Assembly (NCBI GenBank): GCA_963576475.1
Contig: OY754964.1
Location: 50,251,892-50,315,891, forward strand
Reading direction: 5' to 3'
DNA: 64,000 nucleotides
Origin: Molanna angustata
Taxonomy: Eukaryota > Arthropoda > Insecta > Trichoptera > Molannidae
Within the stretch, counting starts at the first letter, position 1; each line of letters starts with the position of its first letter. A program made the position numbers and the translations under genes. This document shows positions 10,736-21,904 of the stretch, piece after piece. The notes beneath the pieces were generated by a model that saw only the letters and a program-made list of their open reading frames with translations, did no database searches and was not told where the DNA came from.

Positions 10736-11154
10736 TGGAAATAATGAAAATATATCATTAAGCGATTTCTGTAAAAAAATGGAGGCTTTCGACTATGGAT
10801 CTATCGATGAATGCATATATTGGAGGGACAATATTACATAATTGAGGAAAACAGGCAAATATTTAATACCAAATCTATATTTAAAATAGGTAGGTATCTC
10901 ATAAATATTATTTTACACTATGACAAATACAAATAATTAGAATTGATTTACATAACGCTACTCTGGGACAGGCATAGCCTAGTGGAGTTGTTTAATCCAC
11001 AAATTAAAATTATTATATATGTGTATTCATGATTTAAACTTAAGTTTATTAATTAACTTGTTTAGGATATTTTATTACCCACTGTATGTACTATTACTGT
11101 GCCTACATCAGATATTAATAAACAAGTAGAAAAGGATTTTTATATAAATAAATT
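10736..11154 (+). repeat. Family F copy following the family C dimer
   Basis: The part 10900-11130 matches 32960-33230: TTACACTATGAC, then ACTCTGGGACAGGCATAGCC, AATCCACAAATTAAAAT and TGCCTACATCAG in the same order. In this copy it directly follows family C, as it also does at 17.7 kb, which suggests both were parts of one element. The 10736-10900 stretch is not recognised. Confidence 0.55.
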
Positions 11155-11395
11155 AAAAATATAAAAAATGGCGTGTAAATTGGATAGGCTATGTGTTGCG
11201 ATGAGAGAATCATCTTGGAGGGTATGTTTAATGGAACAACTGGCAGAGGGCGTCGCCGCCGGAAGTATAAAGGGCAGGTGTCCAACGACATGAAGTGAAC
11301 TCCTACACAGAGTTGAAGAGAGCGGAGTAGATGAAGAGATTTGCATCGCTTTGCTGCAAAACAGTCCTCAAAAAAGAAGATTGACGTTTCAAAAC
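11155..11395 (+). pseudogene. LINE 3' coding fragment
   Basis: The three plus frames together show the usual insect LINE C-terminus: NWIG followed by a damaged 'HVLR' motif near 11180, GG..FNGTTGRGRRRRKYKGQ-like residues at 11216-11275, and a YTELKRAE motif at about 11300. At least two frameshifts and stops are present. It is too short and broken to assign to a clade with certainty. Confidence 0.65.
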
Positions 11396-11578
11396 ATAAA
11401 AGTATTTATGTGTCTAAACAAACATAAATGTAACCAAAGTTTTACAGAATTGAAACAAAAATGTTTTTAATCTATACATGAGAAGTCGAATTGAATAAAT
11501 TTGGGCTTTCCAGAAGACTCAAGTTTTCATAATATACCATACACACAAAAACGTCGCCACGAAACTTGTAGTATTTAT

Positions 11579-11765
11579 TTTATTTTAATATAATGTAGCT
11601 TCTCGGGCAACTAACGGGTAGTATGTCAAATAATTATGTAACACGCACCCAATAAGAAGTTGCCACATTCCAGAGACTTGCAATATTGATCGTCTCGCAG
11701 ATCCAGACTAAAAACTTGGATCAGCAGTCAGATATCTAACCAGCTGAGCCACGAATGCCGACAAT
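11579..11765 (-). mobile_element. SINE-1 copy (tRNA-derived), head damaged
   Basis: In minus orientation the sequence begins with GTCGGCATTCGTGGCTCAGC, the tRNA-like head with an A box, and ends with a body containing AACTTCTTATTGGGTGCGTG and CCCGAGAAGCTA. The B box expected after the first 50 bases is deleted here (compare the fuller copy at 16921-17152). Four other copies or fragments are in the window. Confidence 0.75.
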
Positions 11766-11874
11766 ATTATGCACTTTCTACGTAATATCTGTTAAGAAAT
11801 TGATGTGAAACATTTGATTTAACAATAAACGATCCGTAATTAGTCTAAAAATTGTGAAATATTGACAACGTTTC

Positions 11875-12185
11875 ATTCGAAATGTGGTGGTACTGGCCCA
11901 TGGCTAGGGTCCATAGGTTAGACCACATTAGGGAGAAACTACGGAGAAACGATACAACTCCTAAAGAGGGTTTCCCAACAACAATCCAAATGCATAGACC
12001 ATCACATCCGGAATCGCAGAAGGCAGAAATTATAGAAGTCGCCCCAGTAACGGTTATTTGGATGAGGTGATCAGTGATGTGCGCTGTAGCAGCTACCAAG
12101 ATGAGGCTGGCGAACAACAGATATATGTAAAGAGAAGAAATGCTTGATGCAATCCAATCCTAGAATTGTGACCATGAAGAAGAAT
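11875..12185 (+). pseudogene. LINE C-terminal fragment (sense copy)
   Basis: The plus strand shows FEMWWYWPMARVHRLDHI-like residues at about 11877-11930 and, after frame changes, a 'DQ..CA' plus GWRTTDICKEKKCL motif at 12070-12150, followed by a short AGAAGAA tail. The same arrangement is found in antisense at 8165-8545 and 48895-49200. Stops and frameshifts are present. Confidence 0.7.
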
Positions 12186-13724
12186 ATATCTGGTATTATA
12201 TAAAAGTGTCAACCACCACAAACGCCGCCGTGGCAAAACAGAGTTTATTGACAGTTGACATCTCTGTCGGCATTAAGTGAGCAGTGTGCAATTCCTAGCA
12301 AATAACGACTTGTTACTTCTCTTATCTATTCATCCATGAAGCTTCCTGTAGTCTCTACATCTTTCTGTTCATCTAAAAATAAAAAAAAAATCATATTTGG
12401 ATGTGAATTTTTGACCATGAGCTTTGATCTTTGGTCATGCGTTTACCGCCACTTCAATTGACACTATTAAAACTTCGTTAATGTACCTGCTTCCGTTATC
12501 TATTTGAGACCAATATTGTACCGAACAAGATTAAATCATACTCATGCTATAGTTATTTATTTTAATATTATTGACTTTTAAATTGACTAATAATACGATG
12601 ATAACACATGAAATTTTTCCCCTGATAATGTACGTAAAATTTATACCTGTACCTACCAATTCGACAAAAATTAATGGTAAAATAATGCTTATTAATTAAT
12701 TTAATTTCATTATAAATGCAGGCTTATCAACATGGGCTGGCTAACTTGACCCATGATCCAAAAGTTACAGTCAGAACATATATGAAAATCCTTATTTATT
12801 ACATATTTAAAGTCTTAGTATGAGCATTCTTATTTACTTTAAACTTAACCAAAGTTATCGCATGAAAATACTTATTTATTACAAAGTATTATCGAGTTAT
12901 TGTATTAGAATCATTAGAAAACCTAAATCAGAGTTGTCACGTGGAAATCTTTATTCATTAAATAAAAAAAGATTCGTCGTATGAGAATCAAAAAAGATCC
13001 TTGATCTTTATCAAATTCTAATCAGAGTCATCGCATGAAAATCCCTATTTATTACATTTATACGTACTAATTATTTCTTCAGACTTCCGCCTTCCTCCCA
13101 TTGCAGTAGGTAGTAAGAACTGAAAACCACACAACCCTATATCGACATATTTTATTTCTACTCTATCTTTTTTCAATACATGCCTTAAAGTTTCACTTTT
13201 AATGATATTTGAATTAATAAGAGTGACTTTAAAAAGAAAAATTAAAATTAAAATGATCAACCAGTATAAAAGGCCTACCTGTATTCGAACAGCAAATATT
13301 TCATTAATAGCTTAGTCAAAACGAAAAGTTTTCATGATTATCATTTGATCTTCAGTCAATTTACAAGACCGGCCTATATTATTGTATATATTCATTTAAC
13401 AAACTACACAAGTTGTACTGTATTAGCTTCCAGAAGTAAAGATATGCCCTTCACTAACATACATATACTGATCGATTCGCCTTTTTGGTCAATTCATAAC
13501 ACACATCCCTTAATGATCTTGATACCAGACTTGATCTCTAGCGTTAATAAGTGTTACATCCAGATGTTTAAATCTTTTCGTACAAGACAAACCATACCAC
13601 CTATAAGACTAAACCGTATAATCCATAACAGGCATCGTCAACGCGGTATTAAATATATTTTTTCCCGATATGCCCTGTATAAAATCTATTTTAATCAATT
13701 ATCATTGTCTTTTAATTTAATCCT
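12186..13724. other. Intergenic DNA with a degenerate repeated phrase
   Basis: No gene is recognised. The phrase 'AGT(T/C)(A/G)TCGCATGAAAAT(C/A)C-TATTTATTACA' appears in variants near 12781, 12855, 12930 and 13025, roughly 75-95 bp apart, which looks like an old tandem array. A 135-codon open frame at 13345-13752 has no recognisable domain. Confidence 0.5.
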
Positions 13725-13908
13725 CATGACTTTTGGTATAGATTTCCATTAATCAGTTCTACAGACACACATATTAAACATGTGTTGTATCTATATTTAA
13801 ACGTTATAACTACATCACATGACTTATGGTATGGAATTACAAAAATCAGTTCTACAGATACAAATATTAAACATGTGTTGTATCTATATTAAAACGTTAT
13901 AATTTAAT
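13725..13908 (+). repeat. 93-bp tandem duplication
   Basis: Two adjacent units start at 13725 and 13818. Each runs CATGACTT-TGGTAT, AATCAGTTCTACAGA, then AAACATGTGTTGTATCTATA and AAACGTTATAA. About 90 percent of bases match by eye. No coding content is seen. Confidence 0.85.
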
Positions 13909-14029
13909 ATATGTAATGCCACAATAAATCTTATAGTAATACCGGTTTAAATTGATTATGGTAAAGAATAGATTATTAAGTACTCTAATATAATCCTATA
14001 TTCTTATGCTGATAAATTGGGTTCATCAC

Positions 14030-14335
14030 ATAAAGGTTTACACACATACACACACACCCACACATACCCATACACACACCCACACACACACACACCCACA
14101 CACACACACACCCACACACACACACACACACACACTCCCCACTCACATGTCACATATCTGACTTTTACAATTTTCTTTTTTCTCCTACACTACATAAATA
14201 TATAAAATAGTAATAATGTATGCATGTAAGTGATGCTGGGCATGATTATTTTTTATTTAATTTTGTATTCACCTGTATATTTTGTGCAGTTATTGTTTGT
14301 ATACTTTGAATAAAATAAAATAAAATAAAAATAAT
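14030..14335 (+). repeat. Probable LINE 3' UTR with CA repeat and AATAAA tail
   Basis: A CA-rich microsatellite (14041-14134) is followed by a T/C-rich segment and ends with repeated AATAAA units at about 14311-14330. CA-rich untranslated regions closed by an AATAAA array are also seen at 21.3-21.5 and 61.5-61.7 kb in the reverse orientation. This makes a LINE 3' end likely, but no coding part is attached. Confidence 0.45.
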
Positions 14336-14409
14336 ATTAACACGATTATTTTTCAATTTTATTACTATCCACGAATAAATAAGATTGCTAATGACATTTA
14401 TCGTAACAA

Positions 14410-15010
14410 CATATTATCGATATACTGTAGAAGTAAATTTTCCAAAACCATGGGAAACCTGTTGCCTGGTTCCCGACTCCCGACAGGGAAAATATCCAAT
14501 GTTTGCGTATATCCAATAATAACATAATATATTCGATTTACATACACATTGATACAAGTAGGTAAACAAGCCAAAAATTAAATTATATTTCTGGCGCAGT
14601 TCAGGGGTGACATCTATGCGAGACACCGTCACACCATTTATAAGGACTGAAGCTTTCATTGTTTACAAATTAACTCATTTCTCAATAGATGGCGTAACAA
14701 AAAAGGTTTGTTCGTTATATCATAGATAGTATAAAGTATATTATTCAGGTGAATTGTTTATACATTATTTAAATATATAGAACTTTCAAAAATTACATTG
14801 ATAAGGGAACTCAATAAAGGAATAATTGGTGAACGAAAGCGCATAAAGTGATCACGTAAATCTGCCGATGACAGGTCGTAAGCCCTGTAGGTGTCTGAGT
14901 TCCTGGTTCTTTTATAATATCCCAACTTCGTCTCTATTGAGATGTTATTGTCAATAAAAATATCATTTAACTTCTGAAAGGGAAAATGTTTGCGTATATG
15001 CAATTAAAAA
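14410..15010 (-). repeat. Family C, long inverted copy
   Basis: Read on the minus strand, the order is the same as at 9.9-10.7 kb: GCATATACGCAAACAT (about 15000), AGAGACGAAGTTGGGATATT (14935), CACCTACAGGGCTTACGACC, ATCAATGTAATTTTTGAAAG, GCCATCTATTGAGAAATGAG (14690), ATGAAAGC-TCAGTCCTTATA (14655), GTGACGGTGTCTCGCATAGA, and a second GGATATACGCAAACATTGG (14500) with CCCTGTCGGGAGTCGGGAAC. It contains one full unit and the start of the next. In two copies the phrase from ATGAAAGC encodes residues ending DVTPELRQKY, with few changes. Confidence 0.8.
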
Positions 15011-15478
15011 ATATATTCGGAATAATAATATAATAAAATATACAGCTTTGATCATAACATCAACTTCATAATCATAATTTTAATGTTTTCTAAATTTCTC
15101 GTATACCGCTGATTTACCATCCCTGAATCTATGCTGACGGGGTCGAAAAAACCGTGACTATTAATAAAAGCTTTTCTTCAAGATTCGACACGATTAGAGT
15201 TGAGCGTCATTTGTGTGATGGTTTGGTCCGGTCTGATAAAGTCGATCTCTGGACCATCATTATCCCACCAATTAATTCTGACGACGGAACTTGGATTCTG
15301 TCATTTCTGACGGCCGACGACTGACGGTAGATAGCCGAACGGCCGCCATATAAACCGGAACACAATACGCTAATATTATATATCACACACTATTATGCAC
15401 GTAAACACAATGTGATTTATAAATTTTTATTCTCCACTGAAATGTAATGAGGTAGTCTTTTTTTGAATCAATGTTTCT
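15011..15478. other. Unassigned, moderately GC-rich segment
   Basis: The part 15110-15360 has a higher GC content than its neighbours and several CGAC/GACGG words. No reading frame or repeat family is recognised. Confidence 0.5.
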
Positions 15479-15656
15479 ATCAATGCATAAATTGTAAATT
15501 ATTTAAAAGAATTAAATATAATGCAACAAACGCATCATCAAGCTTTCGATTAGGAATAATTATTCATAAATCCAGATACTTAACATATCAAAGGATTAGG
15601 CTCTGAGGAGGTCTCTATACTACCTATCCACCCTACTGACTCCCGAATATTAACGG
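15479..15656 (+). repeat. Family H copy 1
   Basis: This matches 27400-27576 on the same strand. Shared phrases in order are TAAATTGTAAATTATTTAAA, ATGCAACAAACGCATCATC, CCAGATAC-TTAACATATCA, GATTAGGCTCTGAGGA and ATACTACCTA, ending CCCGAATATTAACG. Identity is high, at roughly 85-90 percent by eye. The flanks differ. Confidence 0.8.
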
Positions 15657-16740
15657 TTAAAAAATTCTACATGTATTCATTATTACCGTTTTTTGCATTT
15701 TTATTATTAAGTTGAGAATAATACCAGTGGCTGATAAAATAAACGGTAAAATTATTATTTTACGAGAATGCCAAAGTCTTTTAATCTCGTTACCTAAAGC
15801 GGTGTATTTTCAAATTTTTTCAACAAATGATTTTATAATATTACTAGAATTTGGAATAGCCACGTCGCAAATGTATGTTATTTTTTTAATTTTATCACGT
15901 ATTATTGTATCGGGTCTGTTATGTCTTTTTCTTTGTTATTATTATTACTACTACTTCTGGAAAATGTGTTCTTAGAATGCCTAATCCACACCGAATATGA
16001 TTTGTACTATACACTTAATGCTCCACTACCAATCAATATGTCACATCTTTTGTCATTAAATTCTCTGCATATATATGTATCTGCACATAAAGTTTCTTTG
16101 ACATAATGGATTCAATCTGTAATGCAATAACATGAAATCTCAAAATATTTTGATATTTTTTAAATCATCCTAATGATTGGGTGGAATGCCACATAAGCTA
16201 AAAAGAAGAAGAAGAAGAAACCGCATCTGACATGGAGGGGAGGCAACTACTTGAATAAAAATATTAAGATTTCAAAATATCCCTCAATATTGAAAAAAAA
16301 TGTAAATAAGAAATTTTTATCCATATTATGTAAGTACCTACATATTATGTAGGGATTTAAGAAAATTTTGAAGTTTTCATTGATTTTAGATTTTGTAACA
16401 ATACTTTGTACACAAAAAATAAACAAGTATATAAACACAATGGATTTAAAGAAAAATGTTAAAGTTGTAAAGTTTATTTGTATCAGAGAAACTTTGAAAA
16501 GAATAAATTTTGAATGTAAAACTAAAACTTGAAACAAGTGGACGAAGAAAAATATTACTGTGGAATAAAATAAACTAATGTTGAAGAAACAACAATATGT
16601 AACAAAAATACATGACATATATACATGGTACATATATAATATATATGTATGTACCACAATTTATGTGATACTTTCTGATAATACATATATTTACATGTAA
16701 ATACATAAGTATTTTATCATTATAGTAAGTAATGTATGAA
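15657..16740. other. AT-rich interval, possible LINE tail at 16.2 kb
   Basis: No gene recognised. At 16185-16222 the sequence GCCACATAAGCTAAAAAGAA followed by AAGAAG repeats resembles the 3' terminus of GAA-tailed LINEs seen elsewhere in the window, but nothing coding precedes it. Confidence 0.45.
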
Positions 16741-16754
16741 TAGGAATTATTATA

Positions 16755-16930
16755 TTTTTTTCCTGCTGGGATTCAATGATTTTTTGACAAATCAATATCT
16801 CAATAGAGACGAAGATGGAATACTGTAGGAACTCTAAAGCACCTACCTTCGCTTACAATCTGTCATCGGCTGTAATCGCTTTAAGCGTTTGCGCAACGTT
16901 CAGGAACTATGCCTTTTACTGAGTTCTTTA
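16755..16930 (+). repeat. Family C fragment
   Basis: Phrases CCTGCTGGGATTCAATGATT, CTCAATAGAGACGAAG, CAATCTGTCATCGGCTG and GCGCAACGTTCA occur in family order. The copy stops at 16930, exactly where the SINE-1 tail begins. Confidence 0.75.
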
Positions 16931-17155
16931 TTTATTTATTTATTTATTTGATATTGCTTCTCGGGCAACTAACAGGTACTATGTCAAATATTAATTTAAC
17001 ATGCACCCAATAACAAGTTGCCACATTCTGGAGACTTCTGGAGACAGATCCAGACTGAAAACACAATTAAAAACTGTGTCTCCACCGGGAATCGAACCCG
17101 GGACCTTTGGCTCAGCAGTCAGAGTTCTAACCAACTGAGCCACGAAGGCCGACAA
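16921..17155 (-). mobile_element. SINE-1, best copy (tRNA-derived)
   Basis: On the minus strand the element starts with GTCGGCCTTCGTGGCTCAGT (A box in TGGCTCAGTTGG) and has CCCGGGTTCGATTCCCGG as the B box region at about 17090, so an internal Pol III promoter is visible. A body follows (GTCTGGATCTGTCTCC, GTGGCAACTTGTTATTGGGT, AGTTGCCCGAGAAGCAATAT) and it ends in six AAAT units. The small open frame across it is an accident of the SINE. It is not a tRNA gene, since there is no complete cloverleaf and the body and tail are attached. Confidence 0.85.
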
Positions 17156-17299
17156 TCTTTCTAACAATTCAATTATCAATTCAATTTCAATTATCTTTCT
17201 AACTTTTTTAAACTTTAAATCTATATACCAACGATCCTTTAATCAATGATCCTTTTGACATTAAAATACTATCACAGAGATATCCTCTGATTTGCATCA

Positions 17300-17402
17300 T
17301 ATTTTTTTATTTTTTTATTTAAAAAAAACGAATATGTCCTTGTTAAACAAGTACACATACATCTTCCTACGTTCCCTAAAATATGTTCCTAAGTTCCCTA
17401 AA
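17300..17402 (-). mobile_element. SINE-3 tail fragment
   Basis: Minus-strand reading gives TTAGGGAACGTAGGAAGATG, GTACTTGTTTAACAAGGACA and TTCGTTTTTTTTAAAT, matching the tail of the SINE-3 copy at 49495-49560 (AAGGGAACATATGAGGATG, ACTTGTTTCTACAAGGACAT). The matching head is at 17946-18062, with about 540 bp of other repeats between. Confidence 0.65.
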
Positions 17403-17439
17403 TTATTAGATATTTTTAGCTTCTTTACATACTTGCACC

Positions 17440-17690
17440 AATGTGTATGTAACCCAAATATTTTTTTATGAATGTCTAATGTCTATACCTACATAAATAT
17501 ACAAATAAATTGAATTTAATACCCTGCTGGGACTCAATGGTTTTTTATGACAAATTAGTATCTCAACAGAGATCAAGATAGCCAGGATAACAAGGCACCT
17601 CCAGGACTTAAGACCTTTCATCGGCTGGTTCACGTGATCACTTTATGCGCTTACGCAACGTTCACCAATTATGAAACTTCTTAATTTGTA
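17440..17690 (+). repeat. Family C fragment
   Basis: GCACCAATGTGTATGTAACC, CCTGCTGGGACTCAATGG, CTCAACAGAGA, CTTTCATCGGCTGGTTCACG and GCGCTTACGCAACGTTCACC occur in family order. It is followed by a family F-like segment (CTCTAGAACAGCTTTGCCTA at about 17788), as at 10.7-11.1 kb. Confidence 0.75.
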
Positions 17691-17945
17691 TGCCTAAGTA
17701 TATTTAGTTATTAATCATTTTAGTAAGTTATACACGAATGAACTATGTAATGAAAACATGTTTTATATCCAGTTAAATAGCTAGCTCTAGAACAGCTTTG
17801 CCTAATTAAACAGCAATCTTTTTAATGACGCATATGTGGTGTGATAAAGAATAAATAAAAAAATCATGGGTTAATATAATATATTTCAAAAGTTTCATCT
17901 ATTTTTTATTTTGTTAAATGAATTTATTACTTACTAAAATACACT

Positions 17946-18062
17946 TATTATAACAACGACTGCATAAATGCTTGTGCTATAGGTAAACGAAATCGGTCTC
18001 GTGGCAGGATTCGAACTCTAGAGCTACCTTACCGCTCTGCCACCATCCATTTATTGCTTAAT
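17946..18062 (-). mobile_element. SINE-3 head
   Basis: On the minus strand GGTGGCAGAGCGGTAAGGTA carries an A box-like start and GAGTTCGAATCCTGCCACGA the B box, followed by CGATTTCGTTTACCTATAGC and ACAAGCATTTATGC. Copies at 34434 and 49385 share the same B box and downstream words. The tRNA species of origin was not determined. Confidence 0.75.
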
Positions 18063-19471
18063 CTTAGATAAGTTAAATAAGATTAGCTTGTTTTGATTAA
18101 GGATTAAGATTTGATCAGGTTCAATTAATGTTATGTTGAGTTTAGCCAGGTTAACTTAAACCTACATTATATGAGGTAATATTTGCCACAAAGGCTAGGT
18201 TCAAGTTTAAGTAAGTTTGATATTCTAAGGTGTCGTTTTTTTTAGGTGTGGTATTTAAATCAAACCACCAACAATATTCACCAAAAAACTATATACTTTG
18301 AAATAAAACTCTTTCAGTGTTATTGAAGTTACGGTAAAACCCCAATTTGATCACTTTTCTTATTTTTAAACATGGATCAAGAGTTGAACCAATCCAACTC
18401 AAATGTCAAATTGAACCGTAGACGGAGGTATTTCAACTTGAAATTTCACATGTTTAAGTAGTTTGATCTGTTTAAATAATATCGAAAGTTTTATATAACA
18501 TAAGATATGAGAAAAACATAAAAAACGATTAAATTTATTAGAACTATTGATTTAAGCTGTTTTCAAACAAAATTATCGAATTTTAAAAAGTGCAATAGCT
18601 AGAGTTTGACATAACATTGCCCTGCATTACTGTTCTGGTAGTCATGACAACCAAACTAAATTACTAAATTCGGTGCATCCCAAAAATCTAGCGAAAGAAA
18701 AATGATTCTGCCAATATTATATAGACAGACCCGTGTAAAAGTAATTATTGTAGTAACGCTGTGTTAGTGTGTCATTATGTGACATAATATTACAGTCTTA
18801 TTCATAGTATTTCCTTATACTGCGGTAAAAACATTATATAACTAAAACACAGTATAAGCACTTATATTCTTGACTATTCATAATAACATTTATATACCAG
18901 TATAACAATACCATTGCTATGTTACTGTTTGAGCTGACAACCTTGCAATCTTTCATGTTTCTTCGGTGATTTGACATTTTTGTCAATGTTTTGAATATAT
19001 GTTTCTTATAGTGTTTGGGCTTTATTTTTATATTTTATTTCTTCAATAACATTATTTAGATATTTATATGAAAAACTGTAGCGAAAACTAGAGCAATGAT
19101 GAAATACCCATTCTCAATAATGATCTGTCAGTGGTTATGACAAATATTTTTTGTAATTCGTTTTTTTGTAATTAAGACGCGAAACAATATGTTTGATCGT
19201 ATTTATAATTATCTGTTGTTTTATTAATTTGTGAAAAGAAATAGAAAACAAATATTCACGTCGCTTCACAAATATCAAAAATAATTAACATGTAATGCGA
19301 CCATCGGCAACATTCGGGAATTATCGGAAAATTTCTGTCCCTATACTCTTCTTTTATTGCTGTTAAAACAGACCTTGTCTATCTTATAAAGGCGTAATGT
19401 AGCTGTTTTATAGAATAGTAATTTTCAGTATTGTTGTTATACACTGTTTTAAACCTAAGATAAGTTATAAT
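18063..19471. other. AT-rich interval without recognised genes
   Basis: No gene is recognised. The part around 18750-18960 repeats words such as ACTATTCATAAT, TTATATACCAGTATAAC and CAGTATAAG in both orientations, which might be an old MITE, but no clear terminal repeats could be fixed. Confidence 0.5.
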
Positions 19472-20281
19472 GTTACTTGCCTTGCAACTGCTTCATTTTC
19501 TAGTAGCGGTAATCAAATCATTGCCGATATAAAATCCATTCTGTATAACCTTCATCTTGATAACATTGATATAGTGATAGCATGGATACCATCCCATTGT
19601 GGTATCACTGGAAATGAAATAGCGGACGATCTCGCGAAACAAGCTAAAATATCTGGTAAGCTTCCTGAAAATTTTATTTATCCAGAGACTGATCTTCTCA
19701 ACTCGATCTCTTCCTATATTAGTGCTAAATGGCAAGCACAGTGGAAAATCAGTTCAATTTCCAAGGGATCATACTACTTTAGCATTCAAAATACGATTCC
19801 TTCTCATCCCTGGTATTACTCAAAGAATCTCCCAAGAAGCCTAATATCCAATATATCTCGTCTTCGATTCGGCCATTGCAGATTGGCCAGACATCTATTC
19901 AAGATTGGACTTTCCCCCTTACCTTACTGCGAATGCGGCCTAGATGAGGAGTCTGAGAACCATGTTTTCTTTTCCTGCCCAATAAGAGATGCATTTGACT
20001 TTTATCGAGCATTGGATGATGTCCGATACTCGATGAAGGAAAAATTCCAATTCCCATTAACAATGCATTACCTTCTATCTTTACATAGGATCAACGGAAA
20101 TTTATAAACTGCTTCATAAGTTCATACAGAAAAATATAGTTAAACTGTAATCCTCCACATTATCTAATTATTTTTCACACTCACTGGGGTTGTACTTTTG
20201 ACTGCATATACACATTGATCAACGTCTTTGGCACAAATAGTCCTATATAGGGACTGGCTGCCTTACTTAAAAAAAAAAAAG
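19472..20281 (+). pseudogene. LINE 3' end with RNase H domain (I/Jockey-like)
   Basis: One open frame runs from about 19472 to TAA at 20105. It starts inside an RNase H domain (GNQIIADIKSILYNL), has the diagnostic VIAWIPSHCGITGNEIADDL motif at 19568-19626 (catalytic His and Asp), then a basic linker and a C-terminal Cys/His pattern CECGLDEESENHVFFSCP at about 19930. This arrangement is typical of LINEs of the I/Jockey/R1 groups, which encode RNase H after the RT. A 165-bp 3' UTR ends in poly(A) at 20267-20281. Everything upstream is missing, as in a 5'-truncated insertion. The surviving frame has no stop, so the insertion may be fairly recent. Confidence 0.85.
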
Positions 20282-21060
20282 TTATTATGAATAAAACTGT
20301 TATATTTAAACTGCTCTCCACCGTCAATAGAGCGAATCGATTCTTCCATTTGCAATCTCGACTGAAAATTCCTCTTAACTTAGATTTATTATGAGACAAA
20401 TCAACCGCCATCCAATATGCTATGCAAATCTTATGCAAACATTAATTGTTTGCTATTAATTGATCCAACCGTCCACGGTAAATTCATTCCTGGAACAGGA
20501 TATAGGTACTACATTATTCCAAGTTTGGGGAGGTCGTATCCCATAGGAACTGAATCCAAACTGATTCGTATAATAATTCACATTACACATATTAAATTTA
20601 ATTCAACGTTTCTGAATAAATTATATTATGAAAATCGTTTGCATACATTAGGAAGAGAATTAATCCATAATTCATGAATCGCTTCGAAAATAGGACACCA
20701 TTACCGTCGAATAATAATAATAATTTGTGATTCATTTGGTATTTTTCGATGGCGCCACTACTTTGCAAAATTATCAAATGGAATGGACATGAATATTCAT
20801 TTCAAATGACCGTTTGATTTCAGTTCACGTCTCGCTAATATAGAACTGAATATACCGACTCTTTGAACGATTCTTATAATTAGCATTTTTCCTGTTTAAT
20901 TTTCAAATTAACAGAAGCGTTCCCTAACATTAACTGGATACCTATACCCAATCCAATGGTGTAATATGGATAAAAAAATATACATCTTAAGAATTTCCCT
21001 TTTTTAAGTTCAGTATTTTTTTATCGATTTAACAGAACGTGTGCATAATACCTACCATAA
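20282..21060. other. Intergenic DNA without recognised genes
   Basis: No gene or repeat family recognised. An 86-codon open frame at 20417-20677 has no known motif. Confidence 0.5.
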
Positions 21061-21250
21061 ATAAAAAAAAAAAAAAAAAAAATAAACATTTATTGAGACA
21101 AAAAAGGAGTTTGCATACAAAAACACAGACATATAAAAATTAATATACAGAAAAACAACCTTTCTGACTCAAAAGGACCATGCTCAGCTATGTTGCTGGA
21201 AGGCAAGCCCCCCCGCAGCTGATTTTCAGCATGATCCTATTGCTTATGTA
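21061..21250 (-). repeat. Probable LINE 3' UTR ending at an A/T tract
   Basis: On the minus strand this reads AGGATCATGCTGAAAATCAG, then GAGCATGGTCCTTTTGAGTC and GTCTCAATAAATGTTTATTT, i.e. a polyadenylation-like AATAAA shortly before a homopolymer tract (plus-strand A run at 21063-21081). I take this as a retrotransposon 3' terminus; which LINE it belongs to is not shown. Confidence 0.5.
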
Positions 21251-21254
21251 GGTA

Positions 21255-21700
21255 TAATATTTTATTATCTATACAAGGTCTACTTTATTTATATGCAAAA
21301 TAAATACAAAAAATACAAAAAAATGCTCCTAAAATACACATATATAAATATTCACAAATACATAAATGTACATGCACGCACATACATATATACACACATT
21401 TATTTATACACACCAACACACATAAATACACATTAATTCATACATACTTCACACTATGATTGCGAGGCCAGAAGCATTGCTCGACAATTCTCTTTGAAAT
21501 AATAGAATTTTTCCGCTACTTTTAGCGGTGGAGGCAAGTCATTCCAACATTTTGTTGCAGCGTATTTGAAACTGCCTTCAAACGCTGCCCCTCTATGCCT
21601 AGGAATAAGCAATAAGAAGCCCCTGGCCCTCGTACCATAGTTGTGAACACTTTCAGACCATTCCAATCTTTCAAACAAGTATTTGGGTTTTTTATTTGGA
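21255..21700 (-). pseudogene. LINE RT C-terminus (CR1/Jockey-like) with 3' UTR
   Basis: The minus-strand frame 21678-21454 reads HNYGTRARGFLLLIPRHRGA, then FEGSFKYAATKCWNDLPPPL and ends AMLLASQS-stop. The 'HNYxTR...IPRHR...KYAATKCWNxLPP' pattern is the conserved tail of CR1/Jockey-type LINE reverse transcriptases. The 3' UTR continues to about 21255 with TGTGTAxATA repeats and an AATAAA near its end. The 5' portion is absent. Confidence 0.8.
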
Positions 21701-21904
21701 AAGGTGTAGTTTCCGTCGGTTTGCCATGTTCAACATTCCATTTTCAACCAAATATGGTGAGACATGTGCCCTGCGAGGAATTGAGAAGCAAAATCTGGAG
21801 CAAGCGTTTTGGACTCTTAATGAATTTTCGATACTCAAATTGCTAGTATGAACTTAGTTAATAATAGACAAAACTATACTCCCGCTACATTAGATAATGT
21901 TTTG

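Noticed and set aside
13345..13752. 135-codon plus-strand open frame
   Set aside because: No domain, no splice signals I trust, and it ends in the 93-bp tandem repeat.
16991..17179. A tRNA gene or short protein on the minus strand
   Set aside because: A and B boxes are present, but the body and AAAT tail show a SINE; the protein frame is the SINE read through.
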